Source: CAYJAD01 sp964369995 (GTDB lineage: Bacteria > Desulfobacterota > Desulfovibrionia > Desulfovibrionales > Desulfovibrionaceae). Taken from it: 23,651 nucleotides of DNA. The stretch is from positions 1 to 23,651 of the forward strand of contig CAYJHH010000030.1 in assembly GCA_964369995.1 (NCBI GenBank), read 5' to 3'. Below, in pieces: positions 1 through 6,789 of this stretch (position 1 is the first letter of the stretch; the number at the start of each line of letters is the position of its first letter). Made by a program: the position numbers and the translations under genes. The notes below the pieces were generated by a model. It was not told where the DNA came from, searched no databases, and worked only from the letters and a program-made list of their open reading frames with translations.

Positions 1-95
1 TCTTTTCTTGTTTCTTGTGCAAAACCAGTGGTGTAACCGGTAAATACAGAAAGAACCATTGCGCCTGCAATAAGCAATGCTCTAATTTTTTTCAT
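1..95 (-). CDS. N-terminus of an exported protein (partial)
   Basis: Only the first 31 codons are in the window; the gene runs off the left edge. The visible peptide starts MKKIRALLIAGAMVLSVF and continues to TGFAQETRK. It is a short basic n-region, a hydrophobic core and an AxA-like end (GFA|QE), so a Sec signal peptide with cleavage near residue 26 is likely. The ATG at 95 is preceded at a good distance by AAGGA (about 106-110). The mature protein cannot be identified. It points away from mntP and is separated from it by 567 bp of AT-rich spacer, so it is a separate transcription unit. Confidence 0.75.
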   Translation of the reverse strand, partial: MKKIRALLIAGAMVLSVFTGYTTGFAQETRK

Positions 96-149
96 AGCAA
101 ACAATCCTTAGACCTGATGTTTAAAACTACAATTTTCTCATGCAGCTTA

Positions 150-173
150 TGGCACACAGCTTCATGTGTGCCA
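150..173. promoter_or_regulatory. Perfect 9-bp palindrome upstream of the leftward exported-protein gene
   Basis: TGGCACACA (150-158), a 6-nt centre, then TGTGTGCCA (165-173). It lies 55-78 bp upstream of the start at 95. It could be an operator. Read on the minus strand it also has TGGCAC with GG-N10-GC spacing, as in a sigma-54 promoter, but the usual TT before GC is AA. The palindrome is directly visible; either role is inference. Confidence 0.35.
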
Positions 174-587
174 CGGCGTTAATATACACTGCCAAAAAAA
201 ACAGTTATCTTGTAAAAATTGCAGTCTATGACCAGCAAATTTTATTAAGATAACGCCCTAACCACCTTCGCTACGCATGCATAAAAATTAACTATGAAAT
301 ATCATTAGCATTTATGAATGCACCAACGTGTGAACATGAGATATACAGATTATGACTTGCAATGTCAAATAAATATCGCATAAAAACGAAAAATACACTA
401 TTAATACAATAAGTAATTTTTTTTGTAATACAAAAATTTAAATTTTTACTAAAATTTAAAATAGTTAAATAATGAAAACAACTTTCACATTCTCTTAAAT
501 ATTCCTTCCCAGCATCACCATGAAGAATACGCTCTTTACAAAACCTCCACAAAAGGCTTATCACCACTTTACCTGTAGCATGGCATG

Positions 588-610
588 GGTATTTTCTGCA
601 CAAAAATACC
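588..610. promoter_or_regulatory. Operator-like palindrome upstream of mntP
   Basis: GGTATTTT (588-595), a 7-nt spacer, AAAATACC (603-610): a perfect 8-bp inverted repeat 53 bp upstream of the mntP start. The size and position suit a dimeric repressor or activator such as a metal regulator. No regulator gene is adjacent, so the binding protein is unknown. Confidence 0.35.
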
Positions 611-662
611 AGTGTAATCGCTTATAAAATAAACACATACTATCATCACTCAAAGGTTTTTC

Positions 663-1241
663 ATGTCTTTTTTTGAAATTTTTATTGTGGCCTTGGCTTT
701 AGCCGCTGATGCTTTTTCTGTGGCCTTGGTTGTCAGCATAAAAGGCTGTTCTTCGTGTAAACAAATTGTTCGCATGTCTTCCATTTTTGGCTTTTTTCAG
801 TTTTTCATGCCATTGGTGGGTTTTCTTCTGTACACGCAAGTACACAGCTACGTGAAGGCCTATGACCATTGGATAGCCTTTATACTGCTGGCCGTGGTGG
901 GAGGAAAGATGCTCTGGGAAGGCATTATGCATGATGATGATGAGCTTGATACGGAAACACAAGGTCAAGACCCCACCAAGGGCATCACAGCTTTAACCTT
1001 GGCCATAGCCACAAGTATTGATGCTTTAGCTGTGGGGGGAACTTTTGCCTCTTTACATATGGATATTTGGTTTCCATCCATAATTATTGGCATTGTATGT
1101 TTTGTCATGACAGCAATGGGCATGATGTTAAGCCGCTTTGTGCTGCAGCAAAATACCTATATAGTTAAATATGCCAATGTGATTGGGGGTGTCGTGCTTG
1201 TGGCCATAGGCTGTAAAATTTTGTTTCCCGAGATTATGTAA
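663..1241 (+). CDS. mntP: MntP-family manganese efflux pump
   Basis: The protein has 192 residues, close to the 188 of E. coli MntP, and is almost entirely hydrophobic with about six membrane segments. The two internal family repeats are clear: LALAADAFSVAL near residues 11-22 with Asp16, and ATSIDALAVG near 116-125 with Asp120. These intramembrane acidic positions are the ones conserved in MntP. A hydrophilic loop rich in Asp and Glu (about residues 90-103) separates the halves. MntP exports Mn(II) across the inner membrane and protects against manganese overload. The ATG at 663 follows AAAGG at 652-656. The gene is monocistronic: the spacer to the next rightward gene has its own promoter. 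Family assignment is firm; the manganese substrate is taken from the family. Confidence 0.92.
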   Translation: MSFFEIFIVALALAADAFSVALVVSIKGCSSCKQIVRMSSIFGFFQFFMPLVGFLLYTQVHSYVKAYDHWIAFILLAVVGGKMLWEGIMHDDDELDTETQGQDPTKGITALTLAIATSIDALAVGGTFASLHMDIWFPSIIIGIVCFVMTAMGMMLSRFVLQQNTYIVKYANVIGGVVLVAIGCKILFPEIM

Positions 1242-1346
1242 CGTACATGCATATCAATCGTATTTCTTTTTGCGGGGAAGCTTTTCTCCGTGTAAGAAAA
1301 TGCTTATTTTACGTTAAACACAGCACATAAGGTGTTCATTTATCTC

Positions 1347-1375
1347 TTGACACAGGCACAAGGCAACACTATGTT
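1347..1375 (+). promoter_or_regulatory. Consensus sigma-70 promoter for the MATE gene
   Basis: A perfect -35 TTGACA (1347-1352), a 17-nt spacer and TATGTT (1370-1375). Transcription should begin near 1382. A 5-bp inverted repeat, GCAAC (1363-1367) and GTTGC (1373-1377), overlaps the -10 and could be an operator half-site pair. The match is visible; activity is inferred. Confidence 0.6.
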
Positions 1376-1387
1376 GCTCAAACACAT

Positions 1388-1420
1388 ATGCGTGACAGCG
1401 ACTTTTGTCGTCTAAGGTGA
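1388..1420 (+). CDS. Possible 10-residue leader peptide before the MATE gene
   Basis: ATG at 1388 opens a frame reading MRDSDFCRLR and stopping with TGA at 1418-1420, four bases before the 5' arm of the terminator hairpin at 1424. A ribosome stalled on its last codons would cover that arm and prevent hairpin formation, as in translation-coupled attenuators of antibiotic-resistance genes. Against it: no Shine-Dalgarno sequence is visible, and the predicted transcript would start only about 6 nt before the ATG, so it would be nearly leaderless. Short frames arise by chance, hence the low confidence. Confidence 0.28.
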   Translation: MRDSDFCRLR

Positions 1421-1423
1421 TCC

Positions 1424-1457
1424 CGCGAACAAGGCTAACTTGTTCGCGTTTTTTTTT
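1424..1457 (+). terminator. Intrinsic terminator in the MATE leader (possible attenuator)
   Basis: A perfect 10-bp stem, CGCGAACAAG (1424-1433) and CTTGTTCGCG (1439-1448), loop GCTAA, followed directly by nine T (1449-1457). It ends 13 bp before the MATE ribosome-binding site and lies downstream of the consensus promoter at 1347-1375. It would therefore stop transcripts before the MATE gene unless antitermination occurs. It could also simply end mntP transcripts. Confidence 0.85.
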
Positions 1458-1479
1458 GCCAAAATATATGAAGGTCTTT

Positions 1480-2808
1480 ATGAACAATCCCATTTCTCAA
1501 AAATTTACAACACTCAACCTTTTAAAATTCACACTTCCCAGCATGATTATGATGCTTTTCATCTCTATTTATACGATGATTGGAAGCATTTATGCCGGAA
1601 ATTATGTACATCAAGATGCCATGGCCGCTTTGAATATAGTTTCACCGCTTTTTTCTTGTGTCATTGCCATAGCCGTCATGTTTGCCACCGGAGCCAATGC
1701 CATCATTACTAAAAACCTTGGGCAAGAAAAAGTACGCGAAGCTCAAGAAAAATTTTCATACTTACTTATGGTGAGCATCATTACAGGTTTAACGCTTACT
1801 GCGTTGTCCCTCTCATTTACCGACGAAATTTTGCATTTTTTAGGCTCCACACCAAAGCTTGATGCCTATGCATCGGAATATCTGCAAACCCTTGCCCTGA
1901 CTTTTCCCTTTGTATTTTTGCAAATATTTGGGCAATACTTCACCGTGACCTTGGGCAAACCCTCTTTAGGGCTCATTTTTGCCATTATTTCAACAATATC
2001 TAATTTGTGCATCACCCATGTAAGCATGGTATATTTTTCCTTAGGTGTCACAGGAGCCGCCATGGGCCTAGGCTCCAGTTTTGTTTTTCCGGCAATACTT
2101 TTCAGCATATTGCTTTGTAAAAAAAGAGAGTGGATCTTGCATGTGGTAAAACCTAAAAGACATGCCAAGTTCATGCGCGATGTATGCTTTAACGGCTCAT
2201 CTGAAATGGTCACCAATTTAGCCATTTCCATTGTCACCATGACCTTAAATATACTTATGGGAACCTTGCATGGCGAAGATGGCATTGCCACCGTTACCGT
2301 CATCGTTTCCTTGCAATTTTTCTTAAGCTCCATGTACATAGGCTTTGGCGCAGGTGTGGCCCCCATTTTCGCCTTTGCGCAAGGCGCAAATAATAAAGAA
2401 CAAACTAAATCCGTGTTCAAAATATCCACGCGCTTTGTGGCCATAAGCTCCGTGGTTCTTGTGATTTTGTGCTTTATGACAAAGCACAGCATTGTGGGTA
2501 TTTTTATACAAGCAAGCAGCCCAGCATATGCCTTGGCATTGGAGGCTTTTTCTTTATTTTCCTTAAGTTATTTATTTGTGGGCATGAACATTTTTGCTTC
2601 TGTATTTTTCACATCTGTATCCAATGGAAAAATATCAGCACTTATTTCTTTTTTACGCACTTTCTTATTCATCATGGGCATGCTTGCCCTTTTGCCCTAC
2701 ATTTGGGGTTCCACGGGCGTGTGGCTATCCATACCCATTGCAGAAGCCTTAGGTTGTGGTGTTTCCTTGCTTCTTTTACGAAAATACAGACGCACATACC
2801 ATTACTAA
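1480..2808 (+). CDS. MATE-family multidrug/cation efflux transporter
   Basis: The 442-residue product begins MNNPISQKFTTLNLL and has about twelve hydrophobic segments in two halves. The first TM region (LPSMIMMLFISIYTMIGSIY, then residues like AMAALNIVSPL) and the start of the second half (FNGSSEMVTNLAISIV) match the MepA/NorM-type MATE fold. The family uses Na+ or H+ gradients to expel cationic drugs and metabolites from the cytoplasm. The ATG at 1480 is chosen because AAGG at 1471-1474 precedes it by 5 nt; an upstream in-frame start at 1405 would run through the terminator stem and is unlikely. It lies downstream of a promoter and terminator, so attenuation control is possible. The substrate cannot be told from sequence. 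Confidence 0.9.
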   Translation: MNNPISQKFTTLNLLKFTLPSMIMMLFISIYTMIGSIYAGNYVHQDAMAALNIVSPLFSCVIAIAVMFATGANAIITKNLGQEKVREAQEKFSYLLMVSIITGLTLTALSLSFTDEILHFLGSTPKLDAYASEYLQTLALTFPFVFLQIFGQYFTVTLGKPSLGLIFAIISTISNLCITHVSMVYFSLGVTGAAMGLGSSFVFPAILFSILLCKKREWILHVVKPKRHAKFMRDVCFNGSSEMVTNLAISIVTMTLNILMGTLHGEDGIATVTVIVSLQFFLSSMYIGFGAGVAPIFAFAQGANNKEQTKSVFKISTRFVAISSVVLVILCFMTKHSIVGIFIQASSPAYALALEAFSLFSLSYLFVGMNIFASVFFTSVSNGKISALISFLRTFLFIMGMLALLPYIWGSTGVWLSIPIAEALGCGVSLLLLRKYRRTYHY

Positions 2809-2815
2809 TGGACAT

Positions 2816-2866
2816 AAAAAAATATTGCCAAAAATACACCCATGACAGTTATTTTTAGCAATATTT
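2816..2866 (-). terminator. Long AT-rich hairpin terminator ending the phnCDEM unit
   Basis: A 17-bp inverted repeat with one mismatch: AAATATTGCCAAAAATA (2820-2836) and TATTTTTAGCAATATTT (2850-2866), loop of 13 nt. Read leftward it is followed by seven U (2816-2822 as A), which fits an intrinsic terminator for the phosphonate unit. It sits in the 91-bp gap between convergent genes and may also slow rightward transcripts from the MATE gene, although no U-run follows on that side. Confidence 0.6.
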
Positions 2867-2899
2867 AAGCATGTGAAATGCCATTTTTCATGTGTAGCA

Positions 2900-3655
2900 T
2901 TACATATGCAAAGGCGCTTTATGCAAAAGGCTGAATTGCCCTGTGTCATCACTACGACAAAGATGCAAACTTTGCACGCTATTTACCTGTAAACACGGAG
3001 AAAATACGCTGCTTAATGCCTCTTGCAAGGATGCATTCCACATGGCATCTTCACGGCTCTGCCCAGAAGGCACATGACATAAGGTAATGTGGAAGCGAAA
3101 ATCCTCAAGTACATAGGGATAGCCAAAGCGAAGTAAATATTCTTCTTGGCGCGGGCTTAATGGTTTTTGTCTGCGCCTTGCAAGCTCCATGGCAGTGGGA
3201 GGACGCCTAAAGGGCTCAAATTGTCTCAAACATTGCGCCGCAAAGTCATATATTTTTTGCCTATTTTGCTCGGCATTTGGTTCGGTATGTTGCTCGGTAT
3301 TTTGCAAGGCAAGGGCAAAAAAATCCCCCATGCGCTTCACCTGTAATGCAGGGAGATTAAAAGCCTTTTGTGTGGCGGCAAAGGTATCTACCGCTTGTAT
3401 AAGCTGCTCTTCATCATGACCTTCTGCCAAATAAAAAGGCGCCTTTAGCGTGGCATGCAAGCCATAGCGCCGCGCTTCTTGCGTCATGTCATGAAGCATG
3501 TTTTCACTAAGCGTAAGGCCGGTCTTTTCAAAACTAGCAAGTATAGACTTAGAACACCTTGGCACTGCGTCATAAAGATCCCACCCAAGCAAGCTTGCCC
3601 CCAGCGAAGCTAAGGGGCTTTGCTGCTCAGGAATATAATACAAGGCATAGCGCAT
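2900..3655 (-). CDS. DUF1045 phosphonate-operon protein, 2H phosphoesterase-like
   Basis: The 251-residue protein begins MRYALYYIPEQQSPL and carries both signatures of the 2H (LigT-like) phosphoesterase fold: HAT at residues 67-69 within GLHATLKAPF, and HIT at 189-191 within FHITLCHVP. This matches the DUF1045/TIGR03223 family found in phosphonate operons. 2H enzymes act on cyclic phosphates, and C-P lyase makes 5-phosphoribosyl 1,2-cyclic phosphate. PhnP, which normally opens that ring, is absent here, so this protein may replace it; that is inference. It starts 4 bp after the phnM stop, implying translational coupling. A start at 3709 would overlap phnM and add 18 unrelated residues. Residues 118-130 contain a short Glu/Gln/Asn-rich repeat encoded by three 12-bp units. 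Confidence 0.82.
   Translation of the reverse strand: MRYALYYIPEQQSPLASLGASLLGWDLYDAVPRCSKSILASFEKTGLTLSENMLHDMTQEARRYGLHATLKAPFYLAEGHDEEQLIQAVDTFAATQKAFNLPALQVKRMGDFFALALQNTEQHTEPNAEQNRQKIYDFAAQCLRQFEPFRRPPTAMELARRRQKPLSPRQEEYLLRFGYPYVLEDFRFHITLCHVPSGQSREDAMWNASLQEALSSVFSPCLQVNSVQSLHLCRSDDTGQFSLLHKAPLHM
3266..3301. repeat. Three-unit 12-bp minisatellite inside the DUF1045 gene
   Basis: Three adjacent imperfect 12-mers: TTGCTCGGCATT, TGGTTCGGTATG, TTGCTCGGTATT. On the coding strand they add four residues each (NTEQ, HTEP, NAEQ) in a surface-like polar loop between the two HxT motifs. The reading frame is kept, so length change here would be tolerated. Confidence 0.6.
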
Positions 3656-3659
3656 AGGC

Positions 3660-4793
3660 TTATAATACCTGCTTTCCTTCACGCCATACAGCGCGAATAA
3701 CAGGAACACCGTTCACCAAACGCACGCGCACAGCATCGGCTCTTTTGCCTTCGGCCAGCTCACCCCTATCAAACATACCCACAGCATGGGCGGGGTTTTT
3801 AGTAATGGTTTTAACGGCTTCTTCCAAGGGAATTGCGGCTAATTCCGGCAAAAGAAATACAGCATGGAGCAAACTTGCCGGCATATAATCGGAAGAGAAT
3901 ATGTCTAAAAGGCCGGCTTTAGCCAATTCCACGGCGGCCACATTGCCCGAATGCGAACCACCACGCACAATATTGGGCGCTCCCATGATGATGGACAGCC
4001 CCTGGGCGCGGGCTTCTTGCGCAGCCTCTAAGGTGGTGGGAAATTCAGAAATGCACACGCCCTGCTCTGCACCTTCACGCACATGCATGACGGTGGTATC
4101 ATCATGACTGGCAAGGGCATAGCCCTTTTCTTTACAAATACTCACAATGCTTTGCAAGTTTTTGGGGGCATTTTTAGCTTGTAACTCTTTTAATGCTGCA
4201 ATGCGTTCCTGAACAATGCTGTCGGCAGTGTCTGTCATATCACAATAGCGCTTATAGGCCTCAATATCTCGCCATTGGCGCTGACCGGGGGTATGATCCA
4301 TAACAGAAATAAGGCGCAATTTTTCATGTCCAATGAGTGGATCCACTCTATCCATAAGGTGACCGCCGGCCAATTCGCAGCGCACATGTATAAAGTGCTC
4401 AGCGCGCAACAGTTTTTCATCTTCCGCTTTTTTCAAAGCGCCAAGACTCATGTCAAAAAGCTCATTGCGCATATGCTTACCAAAGGGCTCACCGGCAGTG
4501 ATGGCATCAAAAACCGTGGTCACGCCAGAGCTTATCATATGCATATCATGCGCCATGGCGGCAGATAAACCACAAGGCCAGCTTACGCCTGTGCGCGGAA
4601 TAAAATGCTTTTCTAAATTATCGGTATGTAATTCCACCAAACCGGGAATAAGATAATCCCCTTCTAAATCCAGCATATGCGTCGCTTGAGAGCCTTGCCC
4701 CACAGAGCTTATATGCTCTGCGTCAAAACATGCACAATCGGTCATGCCCGCAGCACTAATCACGTGCCCATTAAAAAAACTTTGAGTCGCCAT
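3660..4793 (-). CDS. phnM: Ribose 1-methylphosphonate 5-triphosphate diphosphatase PhnM
   Basis: At 377 residues it is almost the same length as E. coli PhnM (378). It is an amidohydrolase-fold enzyme that removes diphosphate from alpha-D-ribose 1-methylphosphonate 5-triphosphate, giving the 5-phosphate substrate of C-P lyase. The metal-binding signature ELHTDNLEKH spans residues 54-63 (His56, Asp58), and ASHDDTT, GGSHSGNVAA and SDYMPASLL follow as in the family. The start at 4793 lies after AGGAATAGGT, and phnE ends 8 bp upstream, so the two are co-transcribed. Unlike E. coli, where phnM follows phnL, here it belongs to the transport unit and is followed by the DUF1045 gene. Confidence 0.95.
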   Translation of the reverse strand: MATQSFFNGHVISAAGMTDCACFDAEHISSVGQGSQATHMLDLEGDYLIPGLVELHTDNLEKHFIPRTGVSWPCGLSAAMAHDMHMISSGVTTVFDAITAGEPFGKHMRNELFDMSLGALKKAEDEKLLRAEHFIHVRCELAGGHLMDRVDPLIGHEKLRLISVMDHTPGQRQWRDIEAYKRYCDMTDTADSIVQERIAALKELQAKNAPKNLQSIVSICKEKGYALASHDDTTVMHVREGAEQGVCISEFPTTLEAAQEARAQGLSIIMGAPNIVRGGSHSGNVAAVELAKAGLLDIFSSDYMPASLLHAVFLLPELAAIPLEEAVKTITKNPAHAVGMFDRGELAEGKRADAVRVRLVNGVPVIRAVWREGKQVL

Positions 4794-4801
4794 ACCTATT
4801 C

Positions 4802-5596
4802 CTATACGAAGCGTTTACGTAAAAATTGCGATAAAATATCAAAAATAATAACTACACAGATGATAAGCGCCATGACAGCGCAGGTTTTATCAAAGGTAAA
4901 GCCGCGGATGAGCTCCCATAAGAGCACGCCAATACCGCCGGCGCCCACCATGCCCACCACAGTGGCAGAACGAATGTTAGATTCAAAGCGGTACAGGGCA
5001 TACGAAATCCATAAGGGTAACACTTGCGGGATAACGCCATACAGCACTTCTTCAAAAAGATTGGCACCGGTGGCGCGAATACCCTCTACCGGCTGCGGAT
5101 CAATGGCCTCTACAGCTTCGGAAAAAAGCTTAGCAAGCACACCGGTGGTATGCACAAAAAGTGCAAGAACGCCGGCAAAAGGCCCAAGACCCACCGCCAC
5201 CACAAAGAGCATGGCGAAAACCATTTCATTAATGGCGCGGCAAGCATCCATAAGGCGGCGTACAGGCTGATACACCCACCAAGGGACAATGTTATCTGAG
5301 CTTAAAATGCCAAAAGGAATGGCAAAAATAACTGCCAACACCGAACCCCAAAGGGCAATTTGTATGGTAATAAGAATTTCTTCCATATACAAACGCCAGT
5401 CGCTAAAGTCTGGTGGGAAGAATTCTTTACTAAATTCCATCATATTACCGGCATCGGTAAACAGTGCCATGGGGCGCATTTCTGCCCCTTCCCAAGCCCA
5501 TGCTAATATGGCTAAACCAAGGGCCCAAGAAAATACACTGGCAAAAGATGTGCTCCAAGAGCGAGAATTTTCTTGTGTCATTACTGTGCTACTCAT
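4802..5596 (-). CDS. phnE: Phosphonate ABC transporter permease PhnE
   Basis: The 264-residue membrane protein has about six hydrophobic segments and the ABC permease EAA-type loop near residues 170-190 (EGIRATGA through VIP). The middle ITIQIALWGSVLAVIFAIPFG and the end VGAGGIGVLLWE are typical of PhnE. It forms the inner-membrane channel of the PhnCDE importer. The chosen ATG at 5596 (MSSTVMTQ) follows CGAGAAAACT. A start at 5644 is rejected because it would translate through the perfect hairpin at 5611-5642. One homodimeric permease presumably serves both binding proteins in the window, since no second permease gene is present. Confidence 0.93.
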   Translation of the reverse strand: MSSTVMTQENSRSWSTSFASVFSWALGLAILAWAWEGAEMRPMALFTDAGNMMEFSKEFFPPDFSDWRLYMEEILITIQIALWGSVLAVIFAIPFGILSSDNIVPWWVYQPVRRLMDACRAINEMVFAMLFVVAVGLGPFAGVLALFVHTTGVLAKLFSEAVEAIDPQPVEGIRATGANLFEEVLYGVIPQVLPLWISYALYRFESNIRSATVVGMVGAGGIGVLLWELIRGFTFDKTCAVMALIICVVIIFDILSQFLRKRFV

Positions 5597-5610
5597 AGTT
5601 TTCTCGAATG

Positions 5611-5642
5611 GCATCCCTTGGCAATAGTATGCCAAGGGATGC
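5611..5642 (-). other. Perfect 13-bp hairpin between phnD and phnE
   Basis: GCATCCCTTGGCA (5611-5623), 6-nt loop, TGCCAAGGGATGC (5630-5642). It fills most of the 68-bp spacer after phnD and ends 14 bp before the phnE start. There is no U-run, so it is not a standard terminator. Stem-loops at this position after binding-protein genes commonly protect the upstream mRNA and give excess binding protein over permease; that role is inferred. Confidence 0.7.
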
Positions 5643-5664
5643 AAAGTTATGATATAAAGGAGGA

Positions 5665-6681
5665 TTATTTGCTGGAAGAAACCGTAGTGCCAAGGCTTTT
5701 GATGCGAGCCTCAAGTTTTTGTAATTGCGCATCAATGTCGGCAATCTTTGCTTTCTTTTCTTCTTCGCTCATGGTGGTATTGGCAAGAATGGTATTTTTG
5801 TTCTTAAAAAGTTCCAATTGGCGAATGGTTAAAAGTTGATCATTGGAAGACTCTCTAAAAGGTCCCCAGCTCAAAGAAGCCAAGATTTTCTTTTCTGCTT
5901 CCACATTGTCACCGTTCACACCATAATCTAAGAAAAAGGTGCGCAAGGTTTCTTTGACATCTGCAGGTAAATCTTTACGCCAAGCAATGGGGTCACTGGG
6001 AATAATGGGAGATGTCCAGATAATTTTCAATTGTGCATGTTTTTTAGGATTGTTAAGAGCAAGACGACCTAAAGTACCTGTTTCACAAGTGGCCACATCC
6101 ACTTGCTTATTGGCCACAGAAAGAGCATTGGTTTCATGGCTGGCTGTAAGCACACGCTTAAAGATTTTTTTGGCATCTTTGTCATTTTGTGCAAAAACAT
6201 AATAACTTGGTACCAAAAATCCCGAGGTGGAATTGGGGTCGCCATTACCAAAGTTCAAATCCTTGGCTTTGGCAAACATATCATCTAAATTATTAATAGG
6301 TGAATCCACATGGGCTAAAATGTAGGAATAATAGCCGTCGGTACCATCGGCAGCAATGGTTTTTAAGAAGATTTCTGCATGGGCACGATCCACAGCTTCC
6401 TTGGCGGATTTATTACCAAACCAAGCCAATTGCACCTTACCATATTGCATACCGGTCACAATGCCGGCATAATCAGAGGAGAAAAAAGGCTTAATTTTAT
6501 AACCGGTCTTCTTCTCCATTTCGGCTAAGAAAGGTTCCCAATTTTTACGTAAATTTTGGGAAGATTCCGTGCTGATAATACCAAAATTAATTTCCACATC
6601 GTTGGCCATAGCAATATTTGCAAAAGTCACAACACCAAGGGCAGCCACTGCCAACATTTTCTTAAAACTAAAAAAAGCCAT
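5665..6681 (-). CDS. phnD: Phosphonate ABC transporter periplasmic binding protein PhnD (copy 1)
   Basis: The 338-residue protein starts MAFFSFKKMLAVAALG with a Sec signal peptide ending AMA (cleavage after residue 26). The ATG at 6681 follows GGAG. The mature part has PhnD hallmarks: FGIISTESSQ, SDYAGIVTGMQYGKVQLAW, DPNSTSGFLVP, VANKQVDVAT and SPIIPSDPIAWR. It binds phosphonates in the periplasm and hands them to PhnE with PhnC. Its C-terminal Lys/Glu-rich tail (MSEEEKKAKI onward) is a predicted helix shared with the paralogue at 8349-9350. It lies between phnC and phnE as in E. coli. Confidence 0.95.
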   Translation of the reverse strand: MAFFSFKKMLAVAALGVVTFANIAMANDVEINFGIISTESSQNLRKNWEPFLAEMEKKTGYKIKPFFSSDYAGIVTGMQYGKVQLAWFGNKSAKEAVDRAHAEIFLKTIAADGTDGYYSYILAHVDSPINNLDDMFAKAKDLNFGNGDPNSTSGFLVPSYYVFAQNDKDAKKIFKRVLTASHETNALSVANKQVDVATCETGTLGRLALNNPKKHAQLKIIWTSPIIPSDPIAWRKDLPADVKETLRTFFLDYGVNGDNVEAEKKILASLSWGPFRESSNDQLLTIRQLELFKNKNTILANTTMSEEEKKAKIADIDAQLQKLEARIKSLGTTVSSSK

Positions 6682-6789
6682 TGTAATCTCCAAAACGTTA
6701 AGAATAAGGGTTAAAGTGAGTATTTTAGGCACACTGCAAGACCCAAAGAAATACATTTCTTTGGTAATACACTGTAATCATAAATAATT

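Larger units (their letters stand above)
96..662. other. AT-rich intergenic region between divergent genes
   Basis: Nothing convincingly coding is seen in these 567 bp. It contains the palindrome at 150-173, an all-AT hairpin (TTTAAATTTT at 437-446, loop TACT, AAAATTTAAA at 451-460) and a second palindrome at 588-610 near mntP. The sequence is markedly AT-richer than the flanking genes. No tRNA or recognisable riboswitch was seen, including the yybP-ykoY type that precedes some mntP genes. Confidence 0.6.

Noticed and set aside
292..603. Leftward 103-codon frame
   Set aside because: Begins with TTG, has no ribosome site, lies in very AT-rich DNA across an AT hairpin, and its product resembles no family I know.
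1242..1346. Terminator of mntP at the CGGGGAA/TTCTCCG hairpin (1275-1292)
   Set aside because: Stem of seven pairs including a G-T pair and no T-run after it.
1866..2492. Leftward 208-codon frame opposite the MATE gene
   Set aside because: It is antisense to clear MATE coding sequence and its product has no recognisable fold.
4677..5270. Rightward 197-codon frame opposite phnE and phnM
   Set aside because: Low-complexity Ser/Thr/Pro/Lys product typical of a shadow of a real gene on the other strand.
5597..5644. Longer PhnE start at 5644
   Set aside because: Would translate through the perfect 13-bp hairpin and lacks a ribosome site.
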